Below, piece after piece: positions 36,601-47,600 of a stretch of 64,000 nt of DNA. Source of the DNA: Aptenodytes patagonicus (taxonomy: Eukaryota; Chordata; Aves; Sphenisciformes; Spheniscidae); contig NC_134961.1 in assembly GCF_965638725.1 (NCBI RefSeq), positions 3,410,001 to 3,474,000 of the forward strand, in the 5' to 3' direction. The first letter of the stretch is position 1; every line of letters begins with the position of its first letter. The notes under the pieces are model-generated. The model saw nothing but the letters and a program-made list of their open reading frames with translations. It made no database searches and was not told the origin of the DNA. The translations under genes and the position numbers were made by a program.

Positions 36601-38694
36601 CAAAAGAAAAGCCAGGAGACTGCACCATGAGGTTTATTTGATCCCTTAGTTTCTTGGCCATAGTTTAGCTTCATCTGACTCTTCATTACATACTATAAAG
36701 TCTTAAGCAGCGTGTAAATATGAAACTTAGCAGTAGTCCATATTAATTCACAGCTATAAAGCATTTGCTGAACAGTCGGAAACTGGTAGTCCTAGCGTGA
36801 TTTAATAATGTCGGTTTTGCTACTGAAAAGCAACATTTCCTCAACCCTAGATCTTCCAACTACTAAAAATCTACCTGCATTAGGAAATGGACGCTACGTC
36901 TTCCATACCAGTAGGCACAAGCTTAACGTCTTGAATAAGCCCAAGGAAAGTGTGATTTTAACCACATTATTTTTATATAGCCATCATATATACAAACCCC
37001 TCAGATCTGCTGTAGCAGAAATGTCCGAGGCTGCAGGGGAACAGTTCTCTAGAACAAAGCGTCTTCACTGCAAGCACTGGTCTCAGACGCTCCAACTACC
37101 ACTGTACCACTTGTGTAAGGCAGGTAGAGGCTGAATTCCCCAGAGTAAAAATATGATGAGAGTGTCAACAGATAAAAACACTCTTTGCACAGTTCCTAAC
37201 ACAGAAAAATATGGCTTGGTTTCACTACCCTATAAAGTTGCCTAGGTAACAAAGTATGACATAACCTTTCCTTTACTCCATAAATAAATAACTGATTCTT
37301 CTCCCACAGACCTACAGAAGTTGTGGAGCATCAAGGAATAAATACTGACCTATTTTTTTTTCTTTTTACTCCTGTTTGCAAGACAAACTGCACCCAATTT
37401 AGCTTGGAGTTCACTGTCTGAATGTTATGGATTAACTGCATTTAAAAAAAAAAAAGTTACATGCAAGCTATATATGTTTCTGCCCTTGCTATTGAAGCAG
37501 ACAAAGGACAGGACAGTGACTCTCAGCCTACACATACTAATCTACCAGCAGATGGCAGGCATGAGTAAAATCATCTCTCAAAAGACATGAAACAAATGCA
37601 GTATGACAGATAAATGAGTCAAGTAAGAATCTGTAAGGTATTCAGGATTTCAGGTAAGAACTTTGGGACTCCGGCATCCCTGGAGAAATCCCAAATATCA
37701 ACTGGGATATCAGTCTGAACCCTGAACAAAATAATTTTCTAGCGTTTGAGAACACGAGTAGTTTTTACGTGACGGAGTCCTCCTGTGATCTCCCTACACG
37801 GCTCTGTCTTTCAGGTAGCAAACAAATGCGTGATGTGATACCTGCAGTATCAGGAGGTTTGGATCTGAAGACCCAGAAAGCCTTTTCTAGTCTTCTGTCT
37901 CCAACAGCGCTAGTCTTCCAGTCCAGTGCAGGTACTAATGGTCAATTCTATGTATCTTCTACGTGCAGAGTGGTGTGAACGCTATTCTAACTCTGAACTT
38001 CATTAGTGTAGTAAACAGTTGTTTGGACGGAGAGCTGACAGTCATTGAGCAAGGGCAGGTTTTGGAGTTCCAGTTCTCCAGGCAGTAGTGAGAACTCAAA
38101 CCCTTCATGGCTTGTCCCAGCTTTGTGCATCTTCTTCACGGCAAACATGCCAGTAATAACCCCTCACCCCCAGCATCTGGAACATAAGACCTTGGAGCAC
38201 GACTCCTATACCGACACGATCAGAAAAGGTTTTGAAACTCTACCGGCGACCAAGGCCTCCATTTTGCTGGTTCTGCCTTTTTTTGCCCGCCCCGCTGCCG
38301 GACCGCGGCCCAGACGAACGCCCAGCACTTACCCCCTGGAACTGCTCCTGCAGGACGCTGGGGATGTCGAAGCAGAAGTAGGAGCCGAAGGTGAGGAGGC
38401 AGTTGAAGAGGAGCACCACGAACCTGTAGGAGGCTGCGGGGTAGAGAGGACCCACCTCACCCCACTCCTCACCTCACACCCTTCGCCTCAGCGCACGGCC
38501 CAGCCCTCCCCTCCCGCAGGCCCCGCCGAGCCCCCAGCTGCGGCTCAGCCAGGCGGGCCCCGCCGGGCCCGGGGGTGCGGGCCCCGCAGTCAGCGGTGGG
38601 ACGGGGCCCGACCCCCGGCCGCCTGCGGGGCCCGCACCCCCGGGCCCTGCCCCCCGCCCCGCCGGCGCTCACCCCGCTCCGCCGCCACCGCCAT
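27555..38694 (-). CDS. MFSD1-family major facilitator transporter, complete, 13 coding exons
   Basis: The protein is a predicted 12-helix major facilitator of 480 residues; human MFSD1 is 465. Thirteen exons join with matching phases and GT-AG borders into 1443 bp without a stop. MFSD1-like marks include FGSYFCFDIPSVLQ at helix 1, YNLLYAIYAW at helix 2, the MFS motif A variant GFLIDKLGNR, GRLLFGSGNGS, the WFKGKELALAFGL block, RLGSVLNF, and LPLRYWLLVLTIMFFYNGVFPF at helix 7. An in-frame TGA lies four bases before the ATG and fixes the start. The N-terminus is only about nine residues, and the first lumenal loop has four N-glycosylation sequons. The tail ends with an acidic dileucine signal. 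MFSD1 proteins are lysosomal membrane transporters of dipeptides, partnered by GLMP. True MFSD1 is on human 3q, so this is probably a paralogue; the substrate is unknown. Confidence 0.9.
27965..28076 (-). CDS. MFSD1-like exon 12: helix 12
   Basis: It encodes ELKIPLWRWQQMMIFMLANT and IACIVASVSLNVVDKKQ, the last membrane helix. The acceptor is TTTTCTAG and the donor GTAAGT. Confidence 0.92.
28247..28386 (-). CDS. MFSD1-like exon 11: helices 10 to 11
   Basis: It encodes ASMWPSIPLVAPQATLGTAM then GLATSVQMIGVGLSNLIVGH. It matches the CALWPMVAFVVPEHQLGTAYG block of MFSD1 in layout. The CTACCAG acceptor keeps the frame; a TAG five bases later would not. Confidence 0.92.
28954..29091 (-). CDS. MFSD1-like exon 10: helices 9 and 10
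   Basis: It encodes DYVGLRGVFAVGCAALTLPV and STIWLGITYSFAA. It is exactly 46 codons with a TTTACCAG acceptor and GTAAGT donor. Confidence 0.92.
29730..29841 (-). CDS. MFSD1-like exon 9: loop and helix 8
   Basis: It encodes KFIQDKYSGYSQQAAAYIAG and AVYDSSLVLSAAVGILI. It corresponds to the FTEKFGFSSQAASAINSVVY block of MFSD1. The donor is GTGAGT. Confidence 0.92.
29842..31799 (-). other. MFSD1-like intron 8
   Basis: The intron is 1.96 kb with repeat copy A and a T-run near 31075. I see no extra exon. Confidence 0.5.
31384..31448. repeat. intronic repeat unit, copy A
   Basis: Sharing GTGAAGCTAA, CCCCACCC, AAAGACAGCCACTT and GTTGGACTAT, it is about 80% identical by eye to 33149-33214. Both are in the same orientation and flank exons 7 and 8 of the MFSD1-like gene. 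The family is not recognised. Confidence 0.65.
31800..31900 (-). CDS. MFSD1-like exon 8: helix 7
   Basis: It encodes RIQDIQRLPLRYWLLVLTI then MFFYNGVFPFVADA. This aligns with DVKDFSLPLWLIFIICVCYY in human MFSD1. The acceptor is TATCTTTGCAG. Confidence 0.92.
32816..32931 (-). CDS. MFSD1-like exon 7: helix 6 and central loop
   Basis: It encodes TLLCVLGFVSALTVSVLDKV followed by a charged loop ending QQESKKV. The acceptor is CTTTTCCAG and the donor GTATGT. Confidence 0.9.
32932..34494 (-). other. MFSD1-like intron 6
   Basis: Apart from repeat copy B there is no recognisable element. Several short open frames on both strands show no exon borders or familiar motifs. Confidence 0.5.
33149..33214. 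repeat. intronic repeat unit, copy B
   Basis: This is the partner of 31384-31448 in MFSD1-like intron 6. Similarity fades quickly on both sides, so the shared unit is only about 65 bp. Confidence 0.65.
34495..34653 (-). CDS. MFSD1-like exon 6: end of helix 4 and helix 5
   Basis: The first two bases complete an isoleucine codon, then VQNRITAFWFKGKELALAFG and LTLSFSRLGSVLNFFF follow. The acceptor used is TCTCCAAG; a second CAG lies eight bases inside the exon and would shift the frame. The donor is GTGAGT. Confidence 0.9.
35133..35276 (-). CDS. MFSD1-like exon 5: helices 3 and 4
   Basis: It encodes FGVFVFSLLTVLGSSIFALG and MMLTGRLLFGSGNGSLT. The donor is GTAAGG. The GRLLFGSGNGS block matches GRFVFGIGGES of MFSD1. 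Confidence 0.92.
35520..35680 (+). mobile_element. ancient MIR-like (CORE-SINE) remnant
   Basis: The sequence CTTCTCTGTGCCTCTGTCTC followed by CTCATCTGTAAGATG matches the conserved MIR phrase TCTGTGCCTCAGTTTCCTCATCTGTAAAATG. The upstream CTGAGCTCCACTACAGAC and TAGAGCAAGGG also fit. It lies in MFSD1-like intron 4, opposite to the gene. Confidence 0.55.
36049..36104 (-). CDS. MFSD1-like exon 4: helix 2 end and motif A
   Basis: It encodes NAVVVILAGFLIDKLGNR, containing the cytoplasmic MFS motif A between helices 2 and 3. It is 56 bp long with acceptor TTTCTCCTAG. Confidence 0.92.
36201..36325 (-). CDS. MFSD1-like exon 3: lumenal loop 1 and start of helix 2
   Basis: It starts NLTCPNGTH and continues with CNSTGCNSTLDC, giving four NxT sequons and four cysteines within 21 residues. 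It then encodes MTPAQYNLLYAIYAW of helix 2. The acceptor is TTACGCAG and the donor GTAAGT. Confidence 0.92.
36326..38332 (-). other. MFSD1-like intron 2
   Basis: The intron is 2.0 kb and has no recognisable exon or transposon. A-runs occur near 37442 and T-runs near 37350. Confidence 0.5.
38333..38433 (-). CDS. MFSD1-like exon 2: helix 1
   Basis: It encodes SYRFVVLLFNCLLTFGSYF and CFDIPSVLQEQFQG. The acceptor is CCCGCAG and the donor GTAAGT. This closely follows helix 1 and the start of the first loop in MFSD1. Confidence 0.93.
38673..38694 (-). CDS. MFSD1-like exon 1 (22 coding bases)
   Basis: It encodes MAVAAER plus one base before a GTGAGC donor. An in-frame TGA four bases upstream excludes an N-terminal extension in this exon. 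Confidence 0.82.
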
Positions 38695-40029
38695 GCCTCA
38701 GCCCGCGCCTCCCCCCGGCCCCGGCCGCTGCGCCGGCCCCGCCTCGGGCCCGGCCCCGCCCGCGGGCCGCCCGCAGCGGGGACACGGGCCTGGCCCCGCG
38801 GAGGCCGCCGCCGCTGCCCGGGGGGAGGCCGCTGGCGGGCCCCGGTACGGCCCCGGGGCCGGGGCCTGCCCCTCTGGGTTGAGCCGGAGCTGGAAGGGGT
38901 TGAAAGGAATCTGAAGGGAAGGGATCCGATTTGAAAAGCAGCGTGATACACCGGAGGAGGTATCCTCGCTTGAGAAGAGGAAATTCAGCAAAGAGAATTA
39001 AAACAAGTGCATACAAAAGGAAGGAGTCAAATGGGTAAATACAAGATGGGGAATAGCTGACTAGGGAACAGCAGCACAGAAGAGACTGGTTTGTAATGCA
39101 TCATAAACCGAACAGGAGTCAAACCCGCGGTGTTTGGGGGGGAAAAAGGCATATCTTTTAGGATGCGTTGTCTCATCTAAGAAATGGGGAAAGAGAGCAG
39201 TTATTTAAGCTAGTAGACAATACTGCACAAGAACAGATAGAAACCAGCCAAGCATAAATTAGGGGGTTGTAGTTATCACAAGAGCAGGGTCCTGGTAATA
39301 AAAAGAAGAAAAAGAAAGAAAGAAGAAAAACCCCACAAAAAAACCCAAACCCCCAAACCCCTATATGATTGAAAGGGTAAGTATATTTCTCTCCCTGTTT
39401 GAAGAATATTTTCTACCCAAACAAGGCACAAACAGCCATCAAATAAGGCAAGCCTCACAATAGCAACAGTGAGGGCCAGTGCCTTAACCTGATTTTAAAA
39501 TAGAGCTTGATAAATACATGAGTAAGGCATGGCTGTCCTTCACAGCAAGCAGCAGGACTTGGGAATCCAGAAGTTTCTTCCCCCTCCTGTGTCAGTGGAT
39601 CAAAGGTACACACACAGCAGGGAAAAGGTACGGGATGAAAAAATAACCTTGAGCGACCAGGATACATGTCGCAAAATGTTCTCTGTGCTCATGTTACATG
39701 TTCACTAAAAGTTTATTCAGGTAGCCATGTTAAACAAAAGTTTTCCAGCAGTGGTGTGTACTGAAAATAGTTCAATAACTAACAATTTTAGGAGCATCTG
39801 ACTTATGAACAGAGTCAGACTACAAGATATCCTTAAAGTCTATTTTTATAAATGCTGTTGTTTTAGACATCGCTTGTGCTGCCATGTAGAAGTTTTTTAT
39901 TTTATCCTACCCTATGATTTCTCACTTCCGTGGGCTGCAGGTGTGGAGAACGCTGAAACAGCGTTGTTACCTTATGTGCAGAGGGTGCTTCATGTTGCTG
40001 ATCCATGTTGTCCTTACCTAGCTTTGGTG

Positions 40030-40454
40030 GGCTGATCCCGACGAGCAGGTGACCCCCCACCCAGCTGCTCACTCACTTTCCCCAGTGGGATGGGGGAGAG
40101 AATCAGAAGGGCGAAAGTGAGGAAAAAAACCACAAAGCCTCGTGGGTTGAGATACAGACAGCTTAATACATGAAGGGGAAAAAAAGAACAAGGAAAAAAC
40201 CCACCAAGTGATGCACAAGCGATTGCTCACCATCAACAGACCGATGCCCACCTGGCCCCCAAGCAACGGTTACCTTGGAAGTAACTCCCCCCCAGCTTTC
40301 TTCTCAACATGGTGCTACATGGTATGGGACATCTCCTTGGTCAGCTAAAACATGGTTGTGTTACCAACAGTTTTCCTCACCAGCCTGAAGCACAGCACTG
40401 TATCAGCTGCTATGAAGAAGACAGATAAACTCCTTCCCAGCTAAACCCAGTACA
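40030..40454. mobile_element. solo LTR fragment of an avian endogenous retrovirus
   Basis: The layout is typical of a common avian LTR: CACCCAGCTGCTCACTCACT, a GGGATGGGGGAGAGAATC block, CTCGTGGGTTGAGATACAGA with a polypurine-rich interval, and a final part ending TGCTATGAAGAAGACAGATA then CCAGCTAAACCCAGTACA. No internal gag, pol or env sequence flanks it, so it is a solo or partial LTR. The 5' boundary is uncertain. Confidence 0.7.
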
Positions 40455-40554
40455 CTAACCAAGAACCAGCTCCTGAAAGGAACTCTTTTGGCCAAACAAA
40501 AATGTTTTATAGAAGCATTTAGCAAAAATAAAAATGTCTGGATAACAATAACAT

Positions 40555-40645
40555 TTATATATACATGTGGATATCTGTGTATGTATATGTGTGTATATAC
40601 AAAAATGTGTGTGTGTGTGTGTATAAAACATACAACTGTGTGTGT
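40555..40645. repeat. (TA)n / (TG)n microsatellite
   Basis: Alternating TATATA and GTGTGT runs include an uninterrupted TG run near 40606-40622. Confidence 0.9.
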
Positions 40646-41307
40646 GATTGATCTGAAAACTAGGGTTAGAGCTTTCCTAATGATTTGCAGGTTTTCAGGA
40701 AACTAGCTGGGTTTTGATTCTAGGTACGTCCTTACAAAAGCTATGAAATGCTCCCGAGTCCAGTTCTCTGTAACAGTGCTGGCCCTCATTTCATTTCTGA
40801 TTTATGTCTTCATGAAGGATGCCTGCTGGCAAGTATCGTTAAAATGGCATCTGGGAGAGCCTTTTCAGCTATCAATAGATTGCGACAGCACTATTTTTTA
40901 AAGTCAAAGAATGAATCTAAGATTCCAGACTTGGAAGTAATACATATGTGCAGGGTACTATAGCCCACAGATTCTCAGGTTTGTCAGGCTATAACCATTA
41001 CTAGCAGTGGCGGGCGTGTGTACCAATACTGCTGGGAGCAGCAGCAGGTTCCTGTTCTGTACAAAGCTTTGTAGCACTTCTAAGACGTGTTTGTGCCACT
41101 AGTGGTATTTGTATCACACTTCAGGAACCTTGCTTATGAAAAATATTAATATGCTGGACAAAATTCACTGTGGTGCCAAAGGGATGGAAATGAAAAATAC
41201 CTATCAGCATCCTGCTATGTAAATAATAGGCTGAAGATACTGGATTCCTTTGCATAGTGAGTCTGGACACACACTTCCAATTTTCTCCCTCAGAAGTGTT
41301 TTGTTTT

Positions 41308-41440
41308 CCATATATATATATATGAAATATTTTCTGTATATATATGTGTGTATATATGGAAATAGATATATATTTCATAATAGTCCGTGTTATATATATG
41401 GAAATAGATAATATATGTTTTCAACATATATGAAATATTT
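41308..41440. repeat. (TA)n-rich compound repeat with internal palindromes
   Basis: TATATATA runs alternate with GAAATATTT and GGAAATAGATA units that occur more than once and are partly self-complementary. The GGAAATAGATA unit recurs about 48 bp apart, at about 41359 and 41400. Confidence 0.8.
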
Positions 41441-43187
41441 CCCCCTCCCTCCTTTCAATTTTTGGCTAACAGGCTATATGAATTTGATGTGTTAGAATTA
41501 ATTAATCTTTTGAATTTTACTCTTTTTTTTCCCCCTTTTAGCTCCAGCTCATAAATGATCTGGAGTAGAGATTGCAAGTGTGTTTGATTCATGAGCCCTT
41601 ACTAAGAATCAGCATATAGGACTAGTGATGGTGAGGTCAAATACTTGTGAGGATTTGCAATGGTAGCATGAATGTTTGTCCAGACAGGTTACTGCATGTC
41701 TAGAAGAACCTTTAGGCTGTCTTTAGAGAGGAAAGGGACAGGCATAAAAATACTTTAGATGTCTGGTCAGTTAAAGATAACTTTCTGAGCATGGCCAGGT
41801 GAAATACTTTCCTGCCAAATCTGTATGTCAGCAGCTCTGGTGTCTCTGCTCAGAGCTTCCTAGAAGAGAATCAGAACTAATAGACGTGACTGATTAAAAA
41901 TCTATGATCCAGAAATCATTTGGGAACACTGAACCTGAAGATTGTTGTTAGTTCCATCTTCTATCCAGTAAGAAGTCTTTTTGTAGAAGAAGAGGTGGGG
42001 GCTTATGTCGCAAACGGAGTAGGAAGATCCAAAAAAATTAAAACTGAAGAACTAGCAGTGTGTCACAAACCTCGTCTACTCACAGCACTTATGGGGCAAG
42101 AACCAGACCAATTCAGACAGAGGAGAGAAGGAGGAGAGCTCTTTTTCCATTACTGCTTCAAGGAAGAGAATTAATATTTGATACGAAAAATCAATTAGCT
42201 GACAAGTAAGATGGAGATTATGAATACAACCTATGGAGACCATCCTTGAAGAAAACCTTTAACGTAGAGGATCCGTGATGGCTTTGTAAGGTCTGGAGCA
42301 CAGTTGTGGGTAGCTGGTTGACTCAAGGCTTGCCTTAGGTTGTACCTTGTAAGTGTGTCTATGATTTGAATATTGTCTCCTGTCTATTAGGTCTCTCATG
42401 TTCTGTCAAATTCCATTCATCTTAACTTGAATTTGAAGGTGTTCAGCCATTCTGATTTTTATTTGAACCATTACCTGGTTCCTACACCTGTGCATCCATA
42501 AACATATCATCACAACATTTTGCCTTGACTGTATATTTATTCCAAAACTGCAGAGCTCTTGTTATTTCCTGAAGCTCTCAAAAGTCCTGGTTTTAGTCCT
42601 CTCATAAAAACCTACACAGATAATTGTAATTCAGTTTTACAGAAAGCTTACTGAAAGTACTATCAAGTCCTTGAAGTTCTTGTGCCAGTTTTTCTGACTT
42701 TATAGCTTCAATTTTCTATCTTAAAACAGGCAGTCTCTTCTGGTATATGTTTCCTCTTGTTTATCTGGACTTGTCATCGCCAAGATCTCAGTCTCAGGGA
42801 CTCCTCAAGTACTGTGGACAGCCCTTTGAGTTTAACACTTAACTTATTAAAGCATGTGTCATTATTTGCATTCCGTTTCCAAGTGATTGCCTTACATGAG
42901 AGAAAACAGTGAAATTGGTTTTGTGACAAGTTGTGTTAAATCTTCTTGAAAAGAAAAGATATTGTATTTTTTGTTATCTCTTCAGTCATAAACAGGTAAA
43001 AGTACAGCTGTAGTAAGTACAACATTTTCAGGCAGGCAAGTGATTTTAATTTGTCAGTGTTATACTTCATTTTGCAATGAATTGTGTATTTCTTCTGAAA
43101 ACAGAGGAAACAGGAGCATTAATATGTAATCATTTAACATGTTTTGCCATATCCTTCTCATGACTGCGTATTTTTCTTACTGACCAG

Positions 43188-43353
43188 CCAGCGTCTTCTC
43201 TCAGGCTCGCTGGGTCCCCAGAGGTTGTTCTTCTGCCAAGCTCTGAAACGTCTTTTTGCTGCTGCTGCTGTCAGAGGCTCCCTCACCCGATGGTTTGTGT
43301 TGTTCGCTGCCGAGGCCGAGTGGCTGGAAGGGAGGAGAATCCCGGGTGCACGG
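43188..43353 (+). other. GC-rich exon-like island
   Basis: A GC-rich block stands out in AT-rich DNA. It is preceded by a strong pyrimidine tract and acceptor TTTTTCTTACTGACCAG and followed by a good donor GGG/GTGAGC. All plus-strand reading of 43144-43494 in one frame is open. No family is recognised. It might be an exon of an uncharacterised transcript or an upstream exon of MAPK8IP3. Confidence 0.3.
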
Positions 43354-44596
43354 GGTGAGCAGGGGGGAGGAGGAGGGTTTACAATGGCAGGAAGACCCAC
43401 ACTTGCGTGTGTTTGCTTACTGCGGTGTCGGAGGGATGAGCTATTCTTTTTTTTCTGTAATGTCCTGCTGTTGCAAGAGAGCTCTTTAATATAATTAAGA
43501 ATGTAACCTTCCCTAGCATTACTGCTCCATTTGCTCATTCCAGCTAGCTGAGAAGCCATCCCTCCCACGGGTTCAGGACAGACCTTAAAACCCACCATGG
43601 ATTTAATATGGCATTAAACTAAGGAGTCCTGTTAGTTAATTATATTCTTTGGCCTTGCCACAGAGGCAGAATTTTCCCTCTTGCTGAACCGCTAATAAAG
43701 GCAACCTGACTCTTTCAGTACTTGTACTGCATCCCTTACTGCCATATCTCAGCATCTGTCTGTCACCTTAAATTTGTACTGAAGGTCTTTTTTAAATGCA
43801 GCTTAGGTTTCTAGAGGCTCTGCAGGAGTCTCTCTCCTACTTTATAAAAAGCAAATGGAAAGAAATGGGGGAGCTGATGTAAAGCTTCTAGACACTAAGG
43901 TGTGTGCAGCTGCCCCTTTCTGCTTGAAAAGATTGTCCCTAGCCAGGCATGTCCCTGCACCTGCAGTTTGTGAGCTGAAAGCACAGGAGTAAACGTGGGG
44001 CTGGGTGGAGGTCCAGGACACGGGAAGAAAGCAGCATGCTGGTACAGAATAGAGTGTCAAAACCGACATTTGAAATCTCCCATCCTACTCCCTTCATGTT
44101 TCTCTCTGTCTCTCACTGGCATGGAAGGATGCCAGGTGCAGAAGGGCTACTATAAAACATGTAACAGCAGCCAGTGTTTCTGAAAACACCATGAGCTTCT
44201 GCGCATCTTACTAGGCTTCTACTCTTTCTTAATTTACCGTGAGATACCCTTCCTTGCAGTGGCCATGGTTTTCATATAATGTAGCTTGCTTGGGGTTTGG
44301 GGTTTGGTTTTTTTCCTCTCTATACTTGATAGGACAAGGAGTAAAAGGTCTTGAGATTAGCGGGCCAGGACATCCTGGTCTCATTCAGGAAATCTTTTTT
44401 GCCTTCAGTTCAAGGTCTACTCATTGATTTAATATGCAAGAAAAAAATAACAAAGTCCACATGCAAGTTAGTAAAAAAAAACCCCAACCCTGAACTTACA
44501 CTTTGCATGCATTTTTGGTGTTAATATTCACTGTGGATGTAATTATCATCTCCCCTGAAAAGCACTCTTGGATATCAATAATAAAGCAATGAGAAT

Positions 44597-44660
44597 ACAG
44601 TTGGACTCGATGATCTTAAAGGTCTTTTGCAACGCAAATGATTCTATGATTCTATGAGAA
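44597..44660 (+). mobile_element. short CR1 3' terminus, sense
   Basis: GTTGGACTCGATGATCTTAA is followed by AGGTCTTTTGCAACGCAAAT and an ATTCTATGATTCTATGA tail. Only the last 60 bp or so of the element is present, as in heavily 5'-truncated CR1 insertions. Confidence 0.8.
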
Positions 44661-47600
44661 TTAATAAAATACAGAGATGGAAATGGAACTCTGATCTTAC
44701 AGATCCTTAGGGCAGATCCCCACTGCAATCAGTGGTTTGGCAATTAGCACAATACCATCTTAAGGCAATACTGTACCATTTGCGTATCATTTCTGGAGGT
44801 ATTGCAGAGCTCTCAGGTGAACTTCAGCTGCGAGTACTGGGGTCAAGTTATTTAGTGCACAAGTTGAGCAGTTTATTGTGACAGATCAAAAGATAGGTAA
44901 TAACTGGGTATACGCTAACTTTGGAGAACCACGTCAAAAAGACATTTGCTTTAGGCAAAGATGCCATCTTTAAAACTGTGTCCAGAAAATGCTTCTGAAG
45001 TGCACTGAAGAGAGGTAGAGAAGAAAGTAACTTTTCTGTTGCTAAACCATATCATCGCAGCAATGAGTAGTGCACTTTAAAATTTAGCAAACCAGCAGAT
45101 GGGAAAAACATTGTCAGATTTTACAAACCTTTGTTTTAATCAAAATATTGTCAAAAATATAATTACTTGAAGCATTTCGAAGACAGAATCGCAGTGCTTT
45201 CTTATGTTCTTTAAAGAACTCAAATAAAATAGAATACAAAAAAGAAGGGGAGTTGCCTTCAGCGATGCAGAAATCCGTGTTTGCAGATCTCAGGGATTTC
45301 ACCCAGAATGGAAGTTGCTTTTACTGATGTTTTACGAACACTAAACAAAACTCTCCCAATCTTTCCTACAAGGCCTGACTTCCTCCCCTTCTCTCCACCA
45401 TCCTCTGAAGACCAAGGCTCTGGTACAGTTCTGCCAGAACCTTCGAATGCCTCCTTGATTAGCCCCTAGGGTCGGGTAGGGAATGGATCACATTACACAG
45501 CCCCTAACAACTGTCTGAGATCTTGTTTGGTATTTGCACAATCTTGCTCCTTGATTGAAAATGCTTTTTGGTTTGTTTGTTTGTTGTGCATATTTATACT
45601 AGTGCCATTTACACTGCTGAAGAAATGTAAAAGATTAGAGAGGATGAACTGGTGCGCCTGTTTCTCCATTGGTTACAGAGCGTGAAGCGCTACATCAAAG
45701 CAGTTAATTATGTTTTGACTAAATTAGAGTATTATTTGCAAAACAGCGATGGAGTGCTCAGTAGGGTCAGTAGATGTACACAGCTAGTCTGCACAAAAAT
45801 TTCATGGTTGTGAAGGTATCCAATACGCAGTTTTATCTACCTTTTTTTTTCACATTCCATTTAATTAATAGGAACTCTGTGTAATGATGTAGAAAACTAC
45901 ACACAGTTTTCTTCAGCCAGTAGAGAATTGAACAAGCAGAAATACGAGGGTCTGTGGTCTGTAAGTACCTACCAAGGAATGACGTCTGATTCGAGACAGC
46001 TCCTGAGTCCTGTAGAAGGTATATTAAGATTCTGTGGCTGCAAATCAAAAATAAAAAATTTAAAGCTGGAAATACCGCTAAGGATTTCCAAGAGATATGG
46101 TAGATTGTCTATTTAAAAATGAAGGCTGAATATCTCTGTAACATACATTCTCTGGCCGAAGCACAAGTCATTACCACAGTTCAGAAATTACTGGGTGAAT
46201 GAGGTTTTGTAAAACTACCAGAATATTTTTTCCCGACCTTAACAAATACGGAAGAAGCTTCTGTAGTGGGAGATGAGCTATATGTGCATCGGTTGCTGTT
46301 GTTATATAGGGTTTTCAGTGGTCTTCTGTAAACATTGTCTTTAAAATGCTTATGGAACTTCATAAATTATTTGAAGCCAAATCAAGCATTCTTATTAAAC
46401 TTAAAAGGAATACCACTAAACAGTTCTTATGCTAGACAGAGATAAACTTCTTTAAAACGGTTTTATACGATCCCATTCCTGCAGCCAAATTTTGCCAGTC
46501 AACTCTCCAAATACTGTCTTATAGAAAGGAAGCACAAGTAGTTTCTGCTGTACAGGTATTTTTAAACAAGAATAAGCACTTGTAAAGAAAGTCTGGTTTA
46601 CAGAAACCCTACCTCTGCCACAACTGTCATATTGGTTCTATGATGCCGTAATTTTCTGCAGAAACAACTTAACACCTCAGATTTCGGCTGAATATTATTT
46701 GAAGGTAAATTCTAGCCACTAGAAAACAATTTAATATTTTCCTTGGCCGTGTGCCATCAAGATAAAAACCTAAAGACGTTTATTCTTTCACACAGCAAAG
46801 TTCCAACTGTCCAAAGGGAAAAAAAAAGGCTAATTGGAGATTGCGTGGTTATTAAAAAACACTCCTGCTTTTACTTGCTTAGTCTTAGTGTTTCTATCCA
46901 TTTGGCACTCCTTGTGTGTTGCCTTTATATTATCTACTTGGAAAAGCGAACTCTTTAGGAAAGGGACCTTGCAGTCTTACCTGTAGAACAATTAGTTTTT
47001 AGCATATTGTTAGCGCTAAGCAAATACCAATTTGAATCATAAGTTCCTACGCTAGATGCAATAAAAAACCAAGAGGGATAGAATAAGCAAATATTTTTCC
47101 TTGCCAACTTTCATTTTGGAGTGGTAATTTTAACTCTTTCTCACACATGGCGGCACCTAGCATTTCTGCAGTTTCTTGACTCATCTCTAGACTTTAAATT
47201 ATTCGTGGATTTATAAATACAGGAATGTATCTCTTAATGTATAATTTAACTTAAGGCAATCATCCGTCTTTTTCAGTAGGAGCTTTAACAACATCATAGG
47301 ACTTGAACAAGCCGTCTTTTGTAGAAAGGAGAATGTGATCAAGCTCAGATCACCTCACCTCAGGGATGCCTGCTGAACCTTTTGAGATTACAGTCAAGAA
47401 ATGTGGGTAATACCATGAACTCATCAGGCTATGCAATTTAATGGCGTTTAATTTGTGTCACTCCCATTGTTACAGTTTCTTATGTATGTGGGCAAACGCA
47501 AGAAAACTTTATGAATGTTTTCTACATACCCTCTAGATTACATGAAATTAGAAGTTTGATGTAATGAGGAATGAACCAAAATAAACTGGCGAATAAGCCT

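Larger units (their letters stand above)
38285..38890 (-). promoter_or_regulatory. CpG-island promoter of the MFSD1-like gene
   Basis: A dense GC- and CpG-rich block covers exons 1 and 2 and about 200 bp upstream of the start codon. No TATA box is visible. No gene reading the other way from this island is evident, so it may serve the minus-strand gene only. Confidence 0.75.

Noticed and set aside
38045-38914. Plus-strand open frame of 289 codons over the MFSD1-like promoter
   Set aside because: It begins at TTG rather than ATG, covers exons of the minus-strand gene and is mostly proline, alanine and arginine, as expected from a CpG island.
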